Assembly: GCA_934229725.1 (NCBI GenBank)
Contig: CAKQDX010000008.1
Coordinates: 1-64,000 of the forward strand
DNA: 64,000 nt
Direction: 5' to 3'
Origin: an uncultured Streptococcus sp.
GTDB taxonomy: Bacteria; Bacillota; Bacilli; Lactobacillales; Streptococcaceae
The position numbers and the translations under genes are program-made. The notes beneath the pieces were generated by a model. It searched no databases. It saw only the letters and a list, made by a program, of their open reading frames with translations, and was not told the DNA's origin. This document shows, piece by piece, positions 7,860 through 15,688 of this stretch (the stretch's first letter is position 1; each line of letters opens with the position of its first letter).

Positions 7860-8744
7860 TTACACCTTCTCTTTCACATTTTTACCGAGGATACCCGCTG
7901 GACGAACCAAAAGGATAACAATCAAGACACCATAAACAATGGCATCACGGTAACTTGACAAACCAATTGCAGTTGATAGAGTCTCCAAAATACCGATAAC
8001 AAATCCACCAAGGGCTGCACCCGGGATAATACCAATACCACCAAGAACAGCGGCAACAAAGGCTTTAATACCTGGTGTCATACCCATAAGAGGTTCAATT
8101 GAGTTGTAGTAAAGTCCAATAAGGACACCGGCAGCACCCGCAAGTGAAGAGCCAAGAGCAAATGTAAAGCTGATAGTATTGTTAACATTAATACCCATCA
8201 ATTCAGCTGCATCGCTATCTACAGATACCGCACGCATGGCTTTACCCATTTTAGTTTTCTTAACAATCAATTGCAGAGCAACCATGAGAACAAGGGCAAC
8301 CGCCAAAATCAGCAATTGCACATTTGTCACAGAGATTGATCCGAGATGATACGTTTGCATTTTAATTGATTGTGGGAATGAACGTGTGTCTGCTCCGACG
8401 AAGTAAACCATGATGTATTCAAGGAAGAATGACACACCAATGGCCGTAATCAAGGCAGAAATACGTGTAGAATTACGGAGTGGGCGATAAGCCAAGAACT
8501 CGATAACAACCCCTAAAATGGCACATACAATCATGGAGAACACAAGGGCAATCCAGAAGTTCATCTTCAGGCTGTTAATCGCATAGTAACCAACGAAGGC
8601 ACCCATCATGTAGATGTCTCCATGGGCAAAGTTAATCAATTTGATAATCCCATAAACCATAGTATAACCAAGGGCAAGTAGGGCATAGATACTACCCAAG
8701 ATGATACCATTGACTAGTTGTTGGGGAAGTTGTTCAAAAAACAT
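7860..8744 (-). CDS. livH: Branched-chain amino acid ABC transporter permease LivH
   Basis: A 294-residue membrane permease with about eight hydrophobic segments. LALGYTMVYGIIKLINFAHG (about 22-41) near the N-terminus is the LivH signature, and the coupling loop reads MRAVSVDSDAAELMGINVN. It is the first permease gene after the binding protein, from which it is separated by 43 bp; the others follow almost without gaps. Confidence 0.95.
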   Translation of the reverse strand: MFFEQLPQQLVNGIILGSIYALLALGYTMVYGIIKLINFAHGDIYMMGAFVGYYAINSLKMNFWIALVFSMIVCAILGVVIEFLAYRPLRNSTRISALITAIGVSFFLEYIMVYFVGADTRSFPQSIKMQTYHLGSISVTNVQLLILAVALVLMVALQLIVKKTKMGKAMRAVSVDSDAAELMGINVNNTISFTFALGSSLAGAAGVLIGLYYNSIEPLMGMTPGIKAFVAAVLGGIGIIPGAALGGFVIGILETLSTAIGLSSYRDAIVYGVLIVILLVRPAGILGKNVKEKV

Positions 8745-8787
8745 ATATAACCAAACTTTCTAGTTCATTTTCAGTAAAGATAAGAGC

Positions 8788-9963
8788 TTATTTTTCAATT
8801 TCAACAGCTTCTGCTGAAACTTCTTCACCATTATCTCTTTTAACCATAAGAGCTGCTTTAATCGGGTTATGCTCCTTGTCAATTGTCATTTTACCGGTAA
8901 CCCCAACAAAGTTTTTCATTTTTGCAAGATTATTGGTAATATCAACTGATGTTTTCGCACCCTTAGAGGCTTCTGCAACCATATAAACAGAGTCGTAGGC
9001 TAAAGCAGCAAACATATTTGGTTCAGTCTTGTAAGTTTTCTTATATGCTTCGATGAAGCCTGATGCTTTATCAGAAAGAGAAACTTTTGTTGAATATCCT
9101 GATACGTAGTAAACGTTTGAGGCATTCTTTTTACCTGCAAGCTCTGTAAATTTCGCATCACTAAATCCGTCAGGTCCTAGGATTGGTTTATCAATACCAA
9201 GGTCACGTGCTTGTTTAGTGATAATACCTGTTTCAGTATAATAACCAGGCATTACAATAGCATCATAATCAAGATCTTTGAATTTAGTCAAAGCTGATTG
9301 ATAGTCCTTATCACCTGAAGCAAAAGTTGCTTCAGTAACGATTTGGCCTTTGTATTCATGCTTGAATTCATCCGCAATCCCTTTAGCGTAATCAGAAGCA
9401 TTATCGTAGTAAAGAACAACCTTCTTAGCATGCAAGTTGTTAAAAGAATAGGCTGCCAAAACTTTACCTTGGTAACTATCTTTAAAGGTTGTACGGAAAA
9501 CGAATTTCTTCGTTCCTTTAGCATCTACCGTAAGGTCATCCTGTGTACCAGATGGAGTCATCAAAGGAACCCCTGTTTTTTGAGATACAAGGCTGGCAGC
9601 AGCAACTGCACCAGATGTTGCTGGACCAACGATAGCATTTACATTATTCTGGATAGCCAAGTTAGTTGAAGATGTTGAAGCTTCAGCATTTTCAGATTTA
9701 TTATCTTTAGTGACGAGCTCTAGCTTTTTACCATCGACACCGCCAGCTTTATTGATTTCTTCAACAGCCAACTTAATACCATTTTGCTCGGCTTTACCAT
9801 AGGCCGCAACAGGACCTGTCAACTCCATGTTGACACCGATCTTAATCGTATCCCCAATCTTGGTACCAGTGGCTTTAGCAGTCACGTCTGGTGACTTACC
9901 ACAAGCAACCAAGAAAATGGATGCAAAAAAGGCTAACACAATAAGTGTGATCTTTTTAGACAT
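8788..9963 (-). CDS. livJ: Branched-chain amino acid binding lipoprotein LivJ
   Basis: A 391-residue substrate-binding lipoprotein of the type I periplasmic fold. The signal peptide runs MSKKITLIVLAFFASIF and ends in the lipobox LVAC with the lipidated Cys at 21. The mature protein holds the family's IGVNMELTGPVAAYGKAEQ beginning and the VGPATSGAVAAAS segment. The ATG at 9963 has AAGGAG 7-8 nt upstream; longer in-frame starts would bury the signal peptide behind 21 extra residues and cross the promoter, so they are rejected. It heads the liv operon, whose promoter carries a CodY box and an upstream cre. Confidence 0.95.
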   Translation of the reverse strand: MSKKITLIVLAFFASIFLVACGKSPDVTAKATGTKIGDTIKIGVNMELTGPVAAYGKAEQNGIKLAVEEINKAGGVDGKKLELVTKDNKSENAEASTSSTNLAIQNNVNAIVGPATSGAVAAASLVSQKTGVPLMTPSGTQDDLTVDAKGTKKFVFRTTFKDSYQGKVLAAYSFNNLHAKKVVLYYDNASDYAKGIADEFKHEYKGQIVTEATFASGDKDYQSALTKFKDLDYDAIVMPGYYTETGIITKQARDLGIDKPILGPDGFSDAKFTELAGKKNASNVYYVSGYSTKVSLSDKASGFIEAYKKTYKTEPNMFAALAYDSVYMVAEASKGAKTSVDITNNLAKMKNFVGVTGKMTIDKEHNPIKAALMVKRDNGEEVSAEAVEIEK

Positions 9964-10004
9964 AAGATTTCTCCTTAATATTTTCTTAAAAAAGTCCACC
10001 TTAT

Positions 10005-10033
10005 AGCTTACAGAATTATCAGACAATTGTCAA
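10005..10033 (-). promoter_or_regulatory. liv operon promoter
   Basis: Minus-strand TTGACA (10033-10028), 17 bp, then TAAGCT (10010-10005). The -10 is weak, as is common where an activator or repressor works. Confidence 0.55.
10014..10028 (-). promoter_or_regulatory. CodY box in the liv promoter
   Basis: AATTGTCTGATAATT on the minus strand matches AATTTTCWGAAAATT at 13 of 15 positions. It fills the spacer next to the -35 of livJ. CodY responds to branched-chain amino acids, which fits this operon. Confidence 0.7.
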
Positions 10034-10059
10034 CAACCATACACTTAAAATCTCTTTCT

Positions 10060-10074
10060 AGCAATCGTTTCCAT
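10060..10074 (-). promoter_or_regulatory. cre site upstream of the liv promoter
   Basis: Minus-strand ATGGAAACGATTGCT fits WTGNAANCGNWNNCW at 15 of 15 positions. It lies about 27 bp upstream of the -35, where CcpA could act as activator rather than repressor. Confidence 0.5.
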
Positions 10075-10103
10075 TGCTTTAGGGATAGCTCTTACCAAAA
10101 GAA

Positions 10104-10135
10104 AAAAACTTTTCTCCTACTTAAAGAGAAAAGTT
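10104..10135 (-). terminator. Terminator overlapping the ylbG stop
   Basis: A 10-bp perfect stem AACTTTTCTC/GAGAAAAGTT (10108-10117 and 10126-10135) followed on the minus strand by a T run. The ylbG stop codon (10121-10123) lies in the loop, so the last codons of ylbG form one arm. Confidence 0.8.
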
Positions 10136-10402
10136 CTTAAATGGTTCAGGAACTGAGGTGTCATAGCGTTCCAGACTACCTACAAAGTCCATATCAATGT
10201 CTGAATAGTAAGAAGGAAGAACTTTTTTTACCGCCTTCATTCCTTCTAGCTCTGCCAATACATCCTCAACCTTATCCTCATCTACATAAAGGTGTACATA
10301 ACGCATCTTATAAGAATGGTAGACAACATCCCCAAACTTGGCAATCTTACGTAAATCTCTATTATAGTATAAATAGACAATAATGCCCTGACGTTTAATC
10401 AT
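10121..10402 (-). CDS. ylbG: YlbG family protein (DUF2129)
   Basis: A 93-residue cytoplasmic protein of the DUF2129 family, whose hallmark VYLYYNRDLRKIAKFGDVVY-type N-terminus is present. The molecular function is not known. It follows ylbF with an 8-bp overlap and the pair sits upstream of the liv operon, the usual streptococcal arrangement. Its 3' end doubles as one arm of a terminator. Confidence 0.88.
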   Translation of the reverse strand: MIKRQGIIVYLYYNRDLRKIAKFGDVVYHSYKMRYVHLYVDEDKVEDVLAELEGMKAVKKVLPSYYSDIDMDFVGSLERYDTSVPEPFKNFSL

Positions 10403-10844
10403 TACTCATTTTCTCCTTTATGTTAGTGGCACCTTTTTTATGATGGGGCTTGTGGGGGGCAAGAGGTAGCCCAGTATCAATGAAAATTTGGTCTGATACA
10501 GCTTGCGCAATGTCCTGACCAAGTGAAGCCATAATCTCCTGCAAATCAAGCTCAGCCTGTCGATAAGCTATAACGACTTCATTTAAATCAATTTGGCGCT
10601 TCATTCTCAGGACTTGTCGCTTTAAGTCACGAACGTCTGATCTATAGTCTTCATATTTTTGGGCTTCTTCATAGCTTTCCCTTAATTCCTGAAATTCCAG
10701 AAGTTGTTGCTGGAGTGTTCTATCTCCTTCAAATTTCTGACGTTTTAAGCGATAAACTTCTACCTCTGGCAATCCTAAAAAGTGCAAAACAAGACTATCT
10801 ATGGCTTGATCAATAGCAAGCAGCTCCTCATTGATTATTAACAT
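10395..10844 (-). CDS. ylbF: YlbF/YmcA family regulator
   Basis: A 149-residue, mostly helical and charged protein of the Com_YlbF family. In Bacillus, YlbF, YmcA and YaaT form an iron-sulfur-containing complex that modulates RNase Y and development; the streptococcal protein's role is not established. Residues about 30-115 are predicted coiled-coil helices (FEGDRTLQQQLLEFQELRES, then VRDLKRQVLRMKRQIDL). The C-terminal 35 residues are basic and look disordered. It overlaps ylbG. Confidence 0.82.
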   Translation of the reverse strand: MLIINEELLAIDQAIDSLVLHFLGLPEVEVYRLKRQKFEGDRTLQQQLLEFQELRESYEEAQKYEDYRSDVRDLKRQVLRMKRQIDLNEVVIAYRQAELDLQEIMASLGQDIAQAVSDQIFIDTGLPLAPHKPHHKKGATNIKEKMSND

Positions 10845-10861
10845 GTTTCCTATTATAACAC

Positions 10862-10908
10862 AAAAAGTCAGATGAATCGGCCCTTATTAGACCGATTAAC
10901 ATCCGACT
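10862..10908 (-). terminator. Terminator of clpP
   Basis: A long interrupted stem with arms AGTCAGATGAATCGG (10866-10880) and CCGATT..CATCCGACT (10892-10908), followed on the minus strand by TTTTTG. Confidence 0.8.
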
Positions 10909-10929
10909 CTTATCTAAGATAAGCTAAGC

Positions 10930-11520
10930 TTATTTTAATTGGTTGTTAGCCATAATTTCGTCGATAAAACCATATTCGAGCGTTTCTTGAGCACTCATCC
11001 AATTATCACGTTCGGCATCAATATGAACCTTTTCAATGGATTGGCCGGAATTATCAGCCAAGATTTGCTCCAAGTTATTACGCGTCTTGAGCAAGTGTTC
11101 TGCTGCGATAGCCATGTCCGTTTGTTGCGTACCGCCACCAGTACCACCCATTGGTTGGTGAATCATGTATTCTGCATTTGGCAACATAAAACGTTTCCCT
11201 TTAGTACCACTTGAAGCGATAATAGTACCCATTGATGCTGCCATCCCCATAACGATGGTTTGAACATCGGACTTGATGAAATTCATGGTATCAACAATGG
11301 CAAGACCTGCTGAAACTGATCCACCAGGCGTATTAACATAAAGATAAATATCTTTCGTATTGTCTTGAGCATCCAAGAACAAGAGTTGGGCGATAATTGA
11401 GTTTGCCATATTATCTTCAACAGGACCTGTTAACATGATGATACGATCCTTGAGCAAACGTGAGTAAATGTCATAAGAACGCTCACCACGTGATGTTTGT
11501 TCAATAACTACAGGAATCAT
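10930..11520 (-). CDS. clpP: ATP-dependent Clp protease proteolytic subunit
   Basis: A 196-residue serine protease that forms a 14-subunit barrel and degrades proteins fed by Clp ATPases (ClpC, ClpE, ClpX). The catalytic triad is Ser96 (MAASMGT), His121 (MIHQPMGG) and Asp172. The length matches the family. It is a monocistronic gene with its own terminator. Upstream lie a CtsR operator overlapping the -35 and a CIRCE element further upstream. Dual CtsR/HrcA control of clpP is a documented feature of S. salivarius, in contrast to most streptococci where only CtsR acts. Confidence 0.97.
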   Translation of the reverse strand: MIPVVIEQTSRGERSYDIYSRLLKDRIIMLTGPVEDNMANSIIAQLLFLDAQDNTKDIYLYVNTPGGSVSAGLAIVDTMNFIKSDVQTIVMGMAASMGTIIASSGTKGKRFMLPNAEYMIHQPMGGTGGGTQQTDMAIAAEHLLKTRNNLEQILADNSGQSIEKVHIDAERDNWMSAQETLEYGFIDEIMANNQLK

Positions 11521-11552
11521 ACGAATCCTCCTTTTAATAATGTCTTGATGTT

Positions 11553-11581
11553 ATTATATGATTTTAGTCAAATTAGGTCAA
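11553..11581 (-). promoter_or_regulatory. clpP promoter
   Basis: Minus-strand TTGACC (11581-11576), exactly 17 bp, then TATAAT (11558-11553), about 33 bp before the ATG. Confidence 0.8.
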
Positions 11582-11582
11582 A
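11566..11582 (+). promoter_or_regulatory. CtsR operator at clpP
   Basis: AGTCAAA-TTA-GGTCAAA, the direct heptad repeat bound by CtsR, with one change from GGTCAAA in the first half. It covers the -35 and part of the spacer of the clpP promoter. Confidence 0.88.
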
Positions 11583-11597
11583 TAAAAAACATTTTTA

Positions 11598-11624
11598 TTG
11601 GCACTCTTTTTCATAGAGTGCTAA
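11598..11624. promoter_or_regulatory. CIRCE element (HrcA operator) at clpP
   Basis: TTGGCACTC, a 9-bp spacer and GAGTGCTAA: 17 of the 18 fixed CIRCE positions match. It is about 17 bp upstream of the clpP -35. Confidence 0.9.
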
Positions 11625-11688
11625 TTCAAAAGAGATTTCCACTACTTCAAATTTTCTAAGAGATTATTTTCTGCACAATATAAGCAAA

Positions 11689-11714
11689 ACAAAAAGGGAA
11701 AACTCCCTTTTTGA
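11689..11714 (-). terminator. Terminator of upp
   Basis: AAAAAGGG-AAAAC-TCCCTTTTT hairpin directly after the upp stop, with T-rich minus-strand tail. Confidence 0.85.
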
Positions 11715-11716
11715 AC

Positions 11717-12346
11717 CTATTTGGTACCAAATAAACGGTCGCCTGCATCTCCGAGGCCTGGAACAATATAGCCATGTTCATTAAGTTTTTCATCCAATGA
11801 CGCTGTGTAGATATCAATATCTGGATGTGCCTCTTGCAATTTTTTAACACCTTCTGGTGCTGCAACCAAACAAACAAACTTGATATTAGCAGCGCCACGC
11901 TTTTTAAGTGAATTCACTGCCAAGATAGCTGAACCACCAGTCGCAAGCATTGGATCGACTACAAAAATCTGACGTTGATCAATATCTTCTGGTAATTTAA
12001 CCAAGTACTCAACTGGCTCCAGAGTTTCTTCATCACGGTACATACCAATATGACCAACTTTAGCAGCAGGCACAAGGCTTAGGAGACCATCTACCATACC
12101 GATACCTGCACGAAGGATTGGAACAATGGCCAATTTCTTACCAGATAGTTGTTTTTGAGCTGTTTTTGTGATTGGCGTTTGAATTTCAACTTCTTCAAGA
12201 GGAAGGTCACGTGATACTTCGTAGCCCATAAGCATAGCGATTTCGTTAACTAACTCACGAAAATCCTTAGTAGAGGTATCCTCACGACGTAGGATTGAGA
12301 GTTTATGTTGAATCAATGGATGTGAAATAACTTGAAATTTACCCAT
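11717..12346 (-). CDS. upp: Uracil phosphoribosyltransferase
   Basis: A 209-residue salvage enzyme that makes UMP from uracil and PRPP. The PRPP loop is [11 protein letters not shown] (about 130-140) and the uracil-binding segment near the C-terminus reads [15 protein letters not shown]. Length and sequence are standard. An extended -10 (TGATATAAT, TATAAT at 12384-12379) lies upstream, and its own terminator follows, so it is likely monocistronic. It sits between the fructosyltransferase and clpP genes on the same strand. Confidence 0.97.
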   Translation of the reverse strand: MGKFQVISHPLIQHKLSILRREDTSTKDFRELVNEIAMLMGYEVSRDLPLEEVEIQTPITKTAQKQLSGKKLAIVPILRAGIGMVDGLLSLVPAAKVGHIGMYRDEETLEPVEYLVKLPEDIDQRQIFVVDPMLATGGSAILAVNSLKKRGAANIKFVCLVAAPEGVKKLQEAHPDIDIYTASLDEKLNEHGYIVPGLGDAGDRLFGTK

Positions 12347-12378
12347 AATAGTTTCTTCCTTTGCTATATATTCACTCC

Positions 12379-12387
12379 ATTATATCA
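12379..12387 (-). promoter_or_regulatory. Extended -10 promoter of upp
   Basis: Minus-strand TGATATAAT; the TATAAT spans 12384-12379. The matching -35 position overlaps the terminator of the gene before it. Confidence 0.55.
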
Positions 12388-12397
12388 AAAACATGGC

Positions 12398-12427
12398 AAA
12401 AACGCTTGCTTTACTAGCAAACGTTTT
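12398..12427 (-). terminator. Terminator of the fructosyltransferase gene
   Basis: Stem AAAACGTTTGCT/AGCAAGCGTTTT on the minus strand with a TTTTTG tail, 17 bp after the ftf stop. Confidence 0.85.
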
Positions 12428-12443
12428 GAAAAGGGGTTAATGC

Positions 12444-15323
12444 TTATTTTTTAGGCAACTGAATTTTACCCGTAACCAATCCATAACCAAAAAGAGATAG
12501 ACTCGCAATCGCTGCAAAGATCGTTGCTAAAATTGTCAGTATATTGGCATTTGATCCTTCAGAGACACTAGGTGTCTTAGGTGTAATGGCAAGTTTAGCA
12601 GCAACTTTAGTCTTATTATCTTTATCTGTATCTGTCTTTTCAGACTTAACGACTTCATCTGACTTAGTTGCTACCTCAACCTTACTTGACTCGTAGGACT
12701 TAGTTACTTTAGAAGACTCCGCTTCAGTACTAATCCCTCCTTTAGCAACAGTCGCTGGAACAGCTGGTTCACTTGATGAAATAGCTTCTGGTAATGGTGT
12801 CACAATATCTGTAGCTTGTGCGACGGTATGTCTGCTACTTGTAGTATCCCCTGTTGAGGGCTTTTCCGGAACCTCTTCATAATCTTCTTCATAAAATTCC
12901 CCATCATTAGCAGAACGATCTGCAAAATATGGGAATGGTCTACGAATTGGAGAATCTGGATTCGTTGGACTTGTTGGCTTGTCTACATTATCAACTGACG
13001 ATTGATTACCATCGGTCGGTTTAGTCTTATCATCAGCAGAATGGTTACCATCTGTTGGACTTACTGACCCTTCTGACTTGCCAGTATTATTACTTTCGCT
13101 ATCTTTAACGGTAACAGTCAAGACATCATGAGCCTCAGAGACACCTGTTGAAACTGCAACTGCAGGGAAAGTATGTGGTTTAAGACCATAACTTGACACC
13201 ACATGATAATCTACTTTAAAGTCTTCGTTCGGTAATTTAGCAGTGTTTTGATCACCAACGTGTACCAAACTTTCACTTGACTGGTCCCAAATCCAATCTC
13301 CTTGGTTAGTCATCTTAGGGAGAACTTCTGTAGTATCATCTGCATTCATCTTGATGAGGAAGCTTGGTGCCCATGTTGATTTATTCTCAGCACCAGCAAC
13401 ACCACCACGATTCGTCATATAAGAAGTAACCAAAAGGGTATCCGATGAGCCTTCAACAGGAACAGCATAATAAGAATAGGTAGACGTACGCCAGTCAGCT
13501 GGTACAGAAGCTGTCAAAACCACACCTGAACCATTGAGTGGACGGTATTTGCCTCGAAGGCTATCTGAAACGAAGCCTAACATAACAACATCATCACCAA
13601 CAGCTCCACGAACCGCTACAGTACCTTCAGCATCCGTAGATTTACTGATACGTGAGGCAGCGAAAAGGTAATATTTGTTACCCATCTTAACAACACTTGG
13701 ACGCTCTACTTCATCAGTAACCATATGACTGGTAACAAGAGGAGTGTAGAGTTCGGCGACAGATGGATTTTTCTCATTATCATCGAGTTTCAGGATACCG
13801 ATAGAACCATTGGCCCATGATGCAAGGTCATAAAGGTGTTTATTATTGATGATATTAAGGAATGACTTAAGGTTGAAGGCATCATCTCCTCCATAGTTTG
13901 ACCAGGCATAGACTTGTTTTTCGCCTTGGTAATTTTCGTCACCCGTATTTGATTCGAAAATAAGGTAACGGCTTCCTTTGTCTTCAATGATATGTGGATC
14001 ACGAAGACAGTAGTTATCTGTACGATCGGGAATACCGTCATGGTTATGGTCATCATTAAAAGTATCCATGAATTTTGGATAGCTTTGGTAATGATAATTG
14101 TCTCCATCAAAAAGAATATGATCATTTTCCACTGATTTGAGAACAACGTCATCGTTTTCAACAGCCAAGTTAAGTGTTGCACTAGCCAATTGTTGCCAGT
14201 TCAGTTTACCAGCACTGGTATCATTCATAGTATAGAAGAGCTGGATGCTACCATCAGAGTTAACGGTCGCTGAACCTGACCATTGTTGGTCATCCTCAAG
14301 AGCATGATAACCAAAGATTGGACCTGCATTTTTCCAATGAGTAAAATCATTATCTCCATATTTACTATAGAGCAAATAGATATGATTCGAGTTTTTCTTT
14401 GGTGCGCCAGCCATTGCAATGACCAATTGATAACCGTTCCAATTGCTTACAACTCCCGATTCAGCGTCTTGGACTGGCCAAGAATCCCAAACATCGATTT
14501 CTTCTTTTTCCATGGTTTGGGCGTCGACAGTATTGAAGGCAGGCATATTGATGATTGTATCCGCCTTAAAGTAAGGAACTGCCAACTTGCTATCTTGCTT
14601 TAAGAAACTAGCGACGATATCTTTCAAGTTACGGTAAGTCAAGCTAGTACCCGTACCCTTGATTGTGTTGTCACTAAAATCAACTTTGTTGAGAGCTTTA
14701 ATTTCTTCTTCAGTTAAGGCAACAATTTGGTCTGAAGTCAAGGCATCTTCGACAATAGACTTGATACGACCGTTGAGTTTATTAAGATTTGCATTGGCAG
14801 CACTATTTTTAGCAAGTTTAAGTGTAAGTTCTGTGTGGGTAGCCGCTGATTCTGAACTTGCTGGCGAAGTTGGTGCTGCTATTGAAGTCTCTGGGGTAGA
14901 AGCTGTAGTTTCTGTTGTAACCGGTGATGTTGTTGCCGGTGAAGATGATACTGCGGTGCTAGACGTCTTATCTTCAGTTATCGGTGAACTTGTTTTACTT
15001 GACTGTGTCGCAGTCACTGTTGTTTCTACTTCTGAGTGTGTAGCTGAAGCGTCAACCACTTCTGATGTTGCTGTACTTGTTTCTGTTTCACTTGCTAATG
15101 CTATGGATACTGTGCTTTTTTCTGTTGTTGTCGTAGCTACAGATGATGCTGTTTCAGTAACTTGGTCAGCCTTTACATGGCTTGCTCCCAGAAATGCCAA
15201 AGTTCCGACAAGTGCTGATGTTGCCCCTACAGTTGCCACCTTACGAATACTGTAACGCATCTTCTTGCACTCGGATTGCTTTGGAGCTATTGCCTTTGAA
15301 TGTGATTTAGCTGTATTGTCCAT
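12444..15323 (-). CDS. ftf: Cell-surface levansucrase (fructosyltransferase)
   Basis: A 959-residue glycoside hydrolase family 68 enzyme that cleaves sucrose and builds levan. The signal region (1-53) carries a YSIRK motif (RYSIRKVATVGATSAL). A Ser/Thr-rich segment (about 55-165) precedes the catalytic domain (about 250-720). Catalytic residues are the nucleophile Asp280 in VWDSWP, the stabiliser Asp442 in LRDPH and the acid/base Glu540 in DEVERP. A Pro/Asp/Thr-rich spacer follows, then a hydrophobic C-terminal segment (ILATIFAAIASLSLFGYGLV) and the short tail GKIQLPKK. There is no LPXTG, so anchoring is by the membrane segment and wall-spanning spacer, as reported for S. salivarius Ftf. The ATG at 15323 has GAGGAG 7-8 nt upstream; the longer frame to 15365 crosses the promoter. 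Confidence 0.95.
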   Translation of the reverse strand: MDNTAKSHSKAIAPKQSECKKMRYSIRKVATVGATSALVGTLAFLGASHVKADQVTETASSVATTTTEKSTVSIALASETETSTATSEVVDASATHSEVETTVTATQSSKTSSPITEDKTSSTAVSSSPATTSPVTTETTASTPETSIAAPTSPASSESAATHTELTLKLAKNSAANANLNKLNGRIKSIVEDALTSDQIVALTEEEIKALNKVDFSDNTIKGTGTSLTYRNLKDIVASFLKQDSKLAVPYFKADTIINMPAFNTVDAQTMEKEEIDVWDSWPVQDAESGVVSNWNGYQLVIAMAGAPKKNSNHIYLLYSKYGDNDFTHWKNAGPIFGYHALEDDQQWSGSATVNSDGSIQLFYTMNDTSAGKLNWQQLASATLNLAVENDDVVLKSVENDHILFDGDNYHYQSYPKFMDTFNDDHNHDGIPDRTDNYCLRDPHIIEDKGSRYLIFESNTGDENYQGEKQVYAWSNYGGDDAFNLKSFLNIINNKHLYDLASWANGSIGILKLDDNEKNPSVAELYTPLVTSHMVTDEVERPSVVKMGNKYYLFAASRISKSTDAEGTVAVRGAVGDDVVMLGFVSDSLRGKYRPLNGSGVVLTASVPADWRTSTYSYYAVPVEGSSDTLLVTSYMTNRGGVAGAENKSTWAPSFLIKMNADDTTEVLPKMTNQGDWIWDQSSESLVHVGDQNTAKLPNEDFKVDYHVVSSYGLKPHTFPAVAVSTGVSEAHDVLTVTVKDSESNNTGKSEGSVSPTDGNHSADDKTKPTDGNQSSVDNVDKPTSPTNPDSPIRRPFPYFADRSANDGEFYEEDYEEVPEKPSTGDTTSSRHTVAQATDIVTPLPEAISSSEPAVPATVAKGGISTEAESSKVTKSYESSKVEVATKSDEVVKSEKTDTDKDNKTKVAAKLAITPKTPSVSEGSNANILTILATIFAAIASLSLFGYGLVTGKIQLPKK

Positions 15324-15355
15324 TAAAACTCTCCTCTTGGTCTTCCATACTCTCC

Positions 15356-15384
15356 ATTCTATCATTTTTTAATTTATATTCCAA
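15356..15384 (-). promoter_or_regulatory. ftf promoter
   Basis: Minus-strand TTGGAA (15384-15379), 17 bp, then TGA-TAGAAT with the -10 at 15361-15356: both a -35 and an extended -10. Confidence 0.65.
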
Positions 15385-15653
15385 TCTTTTTTTAATGACA
15401 CTATCGCATTTTTTGTAATATGTTATCATGTATCAAAGTATTAATGCCTAAAACAAGCAATTTTATCAGCTTATATAGACGATGAGATTTAAAATAGTTA
15501 AATTTAATATTATTTATATTTTTCTAATCTATTTTTCCATATTGTTACCTGAAAAAGAGAAAATTAAGAACATCACTACCTTTAATGAGTTGGAACTTGC
15601 GTCACTCTTATATTTTTAGTTTCACAATCAAGTCTTACTCTATGTATAGACAA

Positions 15654-15682
15654 GAAAAAGTGATGCAGAAGCCTAGCATCAC
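15654..15682 (-). terminator. Terminator of metB-patB
   Basis: Perfect 7-bp stem GTGATGC/GCATCAC (15660-15666, 15676-15682) followed on the minus strand by CTTTTTC. Confidence 0.8.
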
Positions 15683-15688
15683 CTTCTC

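Larger units (their letters stand above)
15324..15688. other. AT-rich intergenic region between ftf and patB
   Basis: This 365-bp stretch holds the ftf promoter near its left end and the patB terminator near its right end (15655-15682). The middle, about 15400-15650, is very AT-rich with no supported gene or recognised operator. Confidence 0.6.

Noticed and set aside
14659..15255. 198-residue open frame on the plus strand opposite ftf
   Set aside because: It is the complement of the Ser/Thr-rich repeats of ftf, with skewed Val/Ser/Ala composition, no ribosome site and no family likeness.
15324..15365. Longer N-terminus for ftf
   Set aside because: It runs into the predicted -10 and lacks a ribosome site; ATG 15323 gives the usual YSIRK signal peptide.
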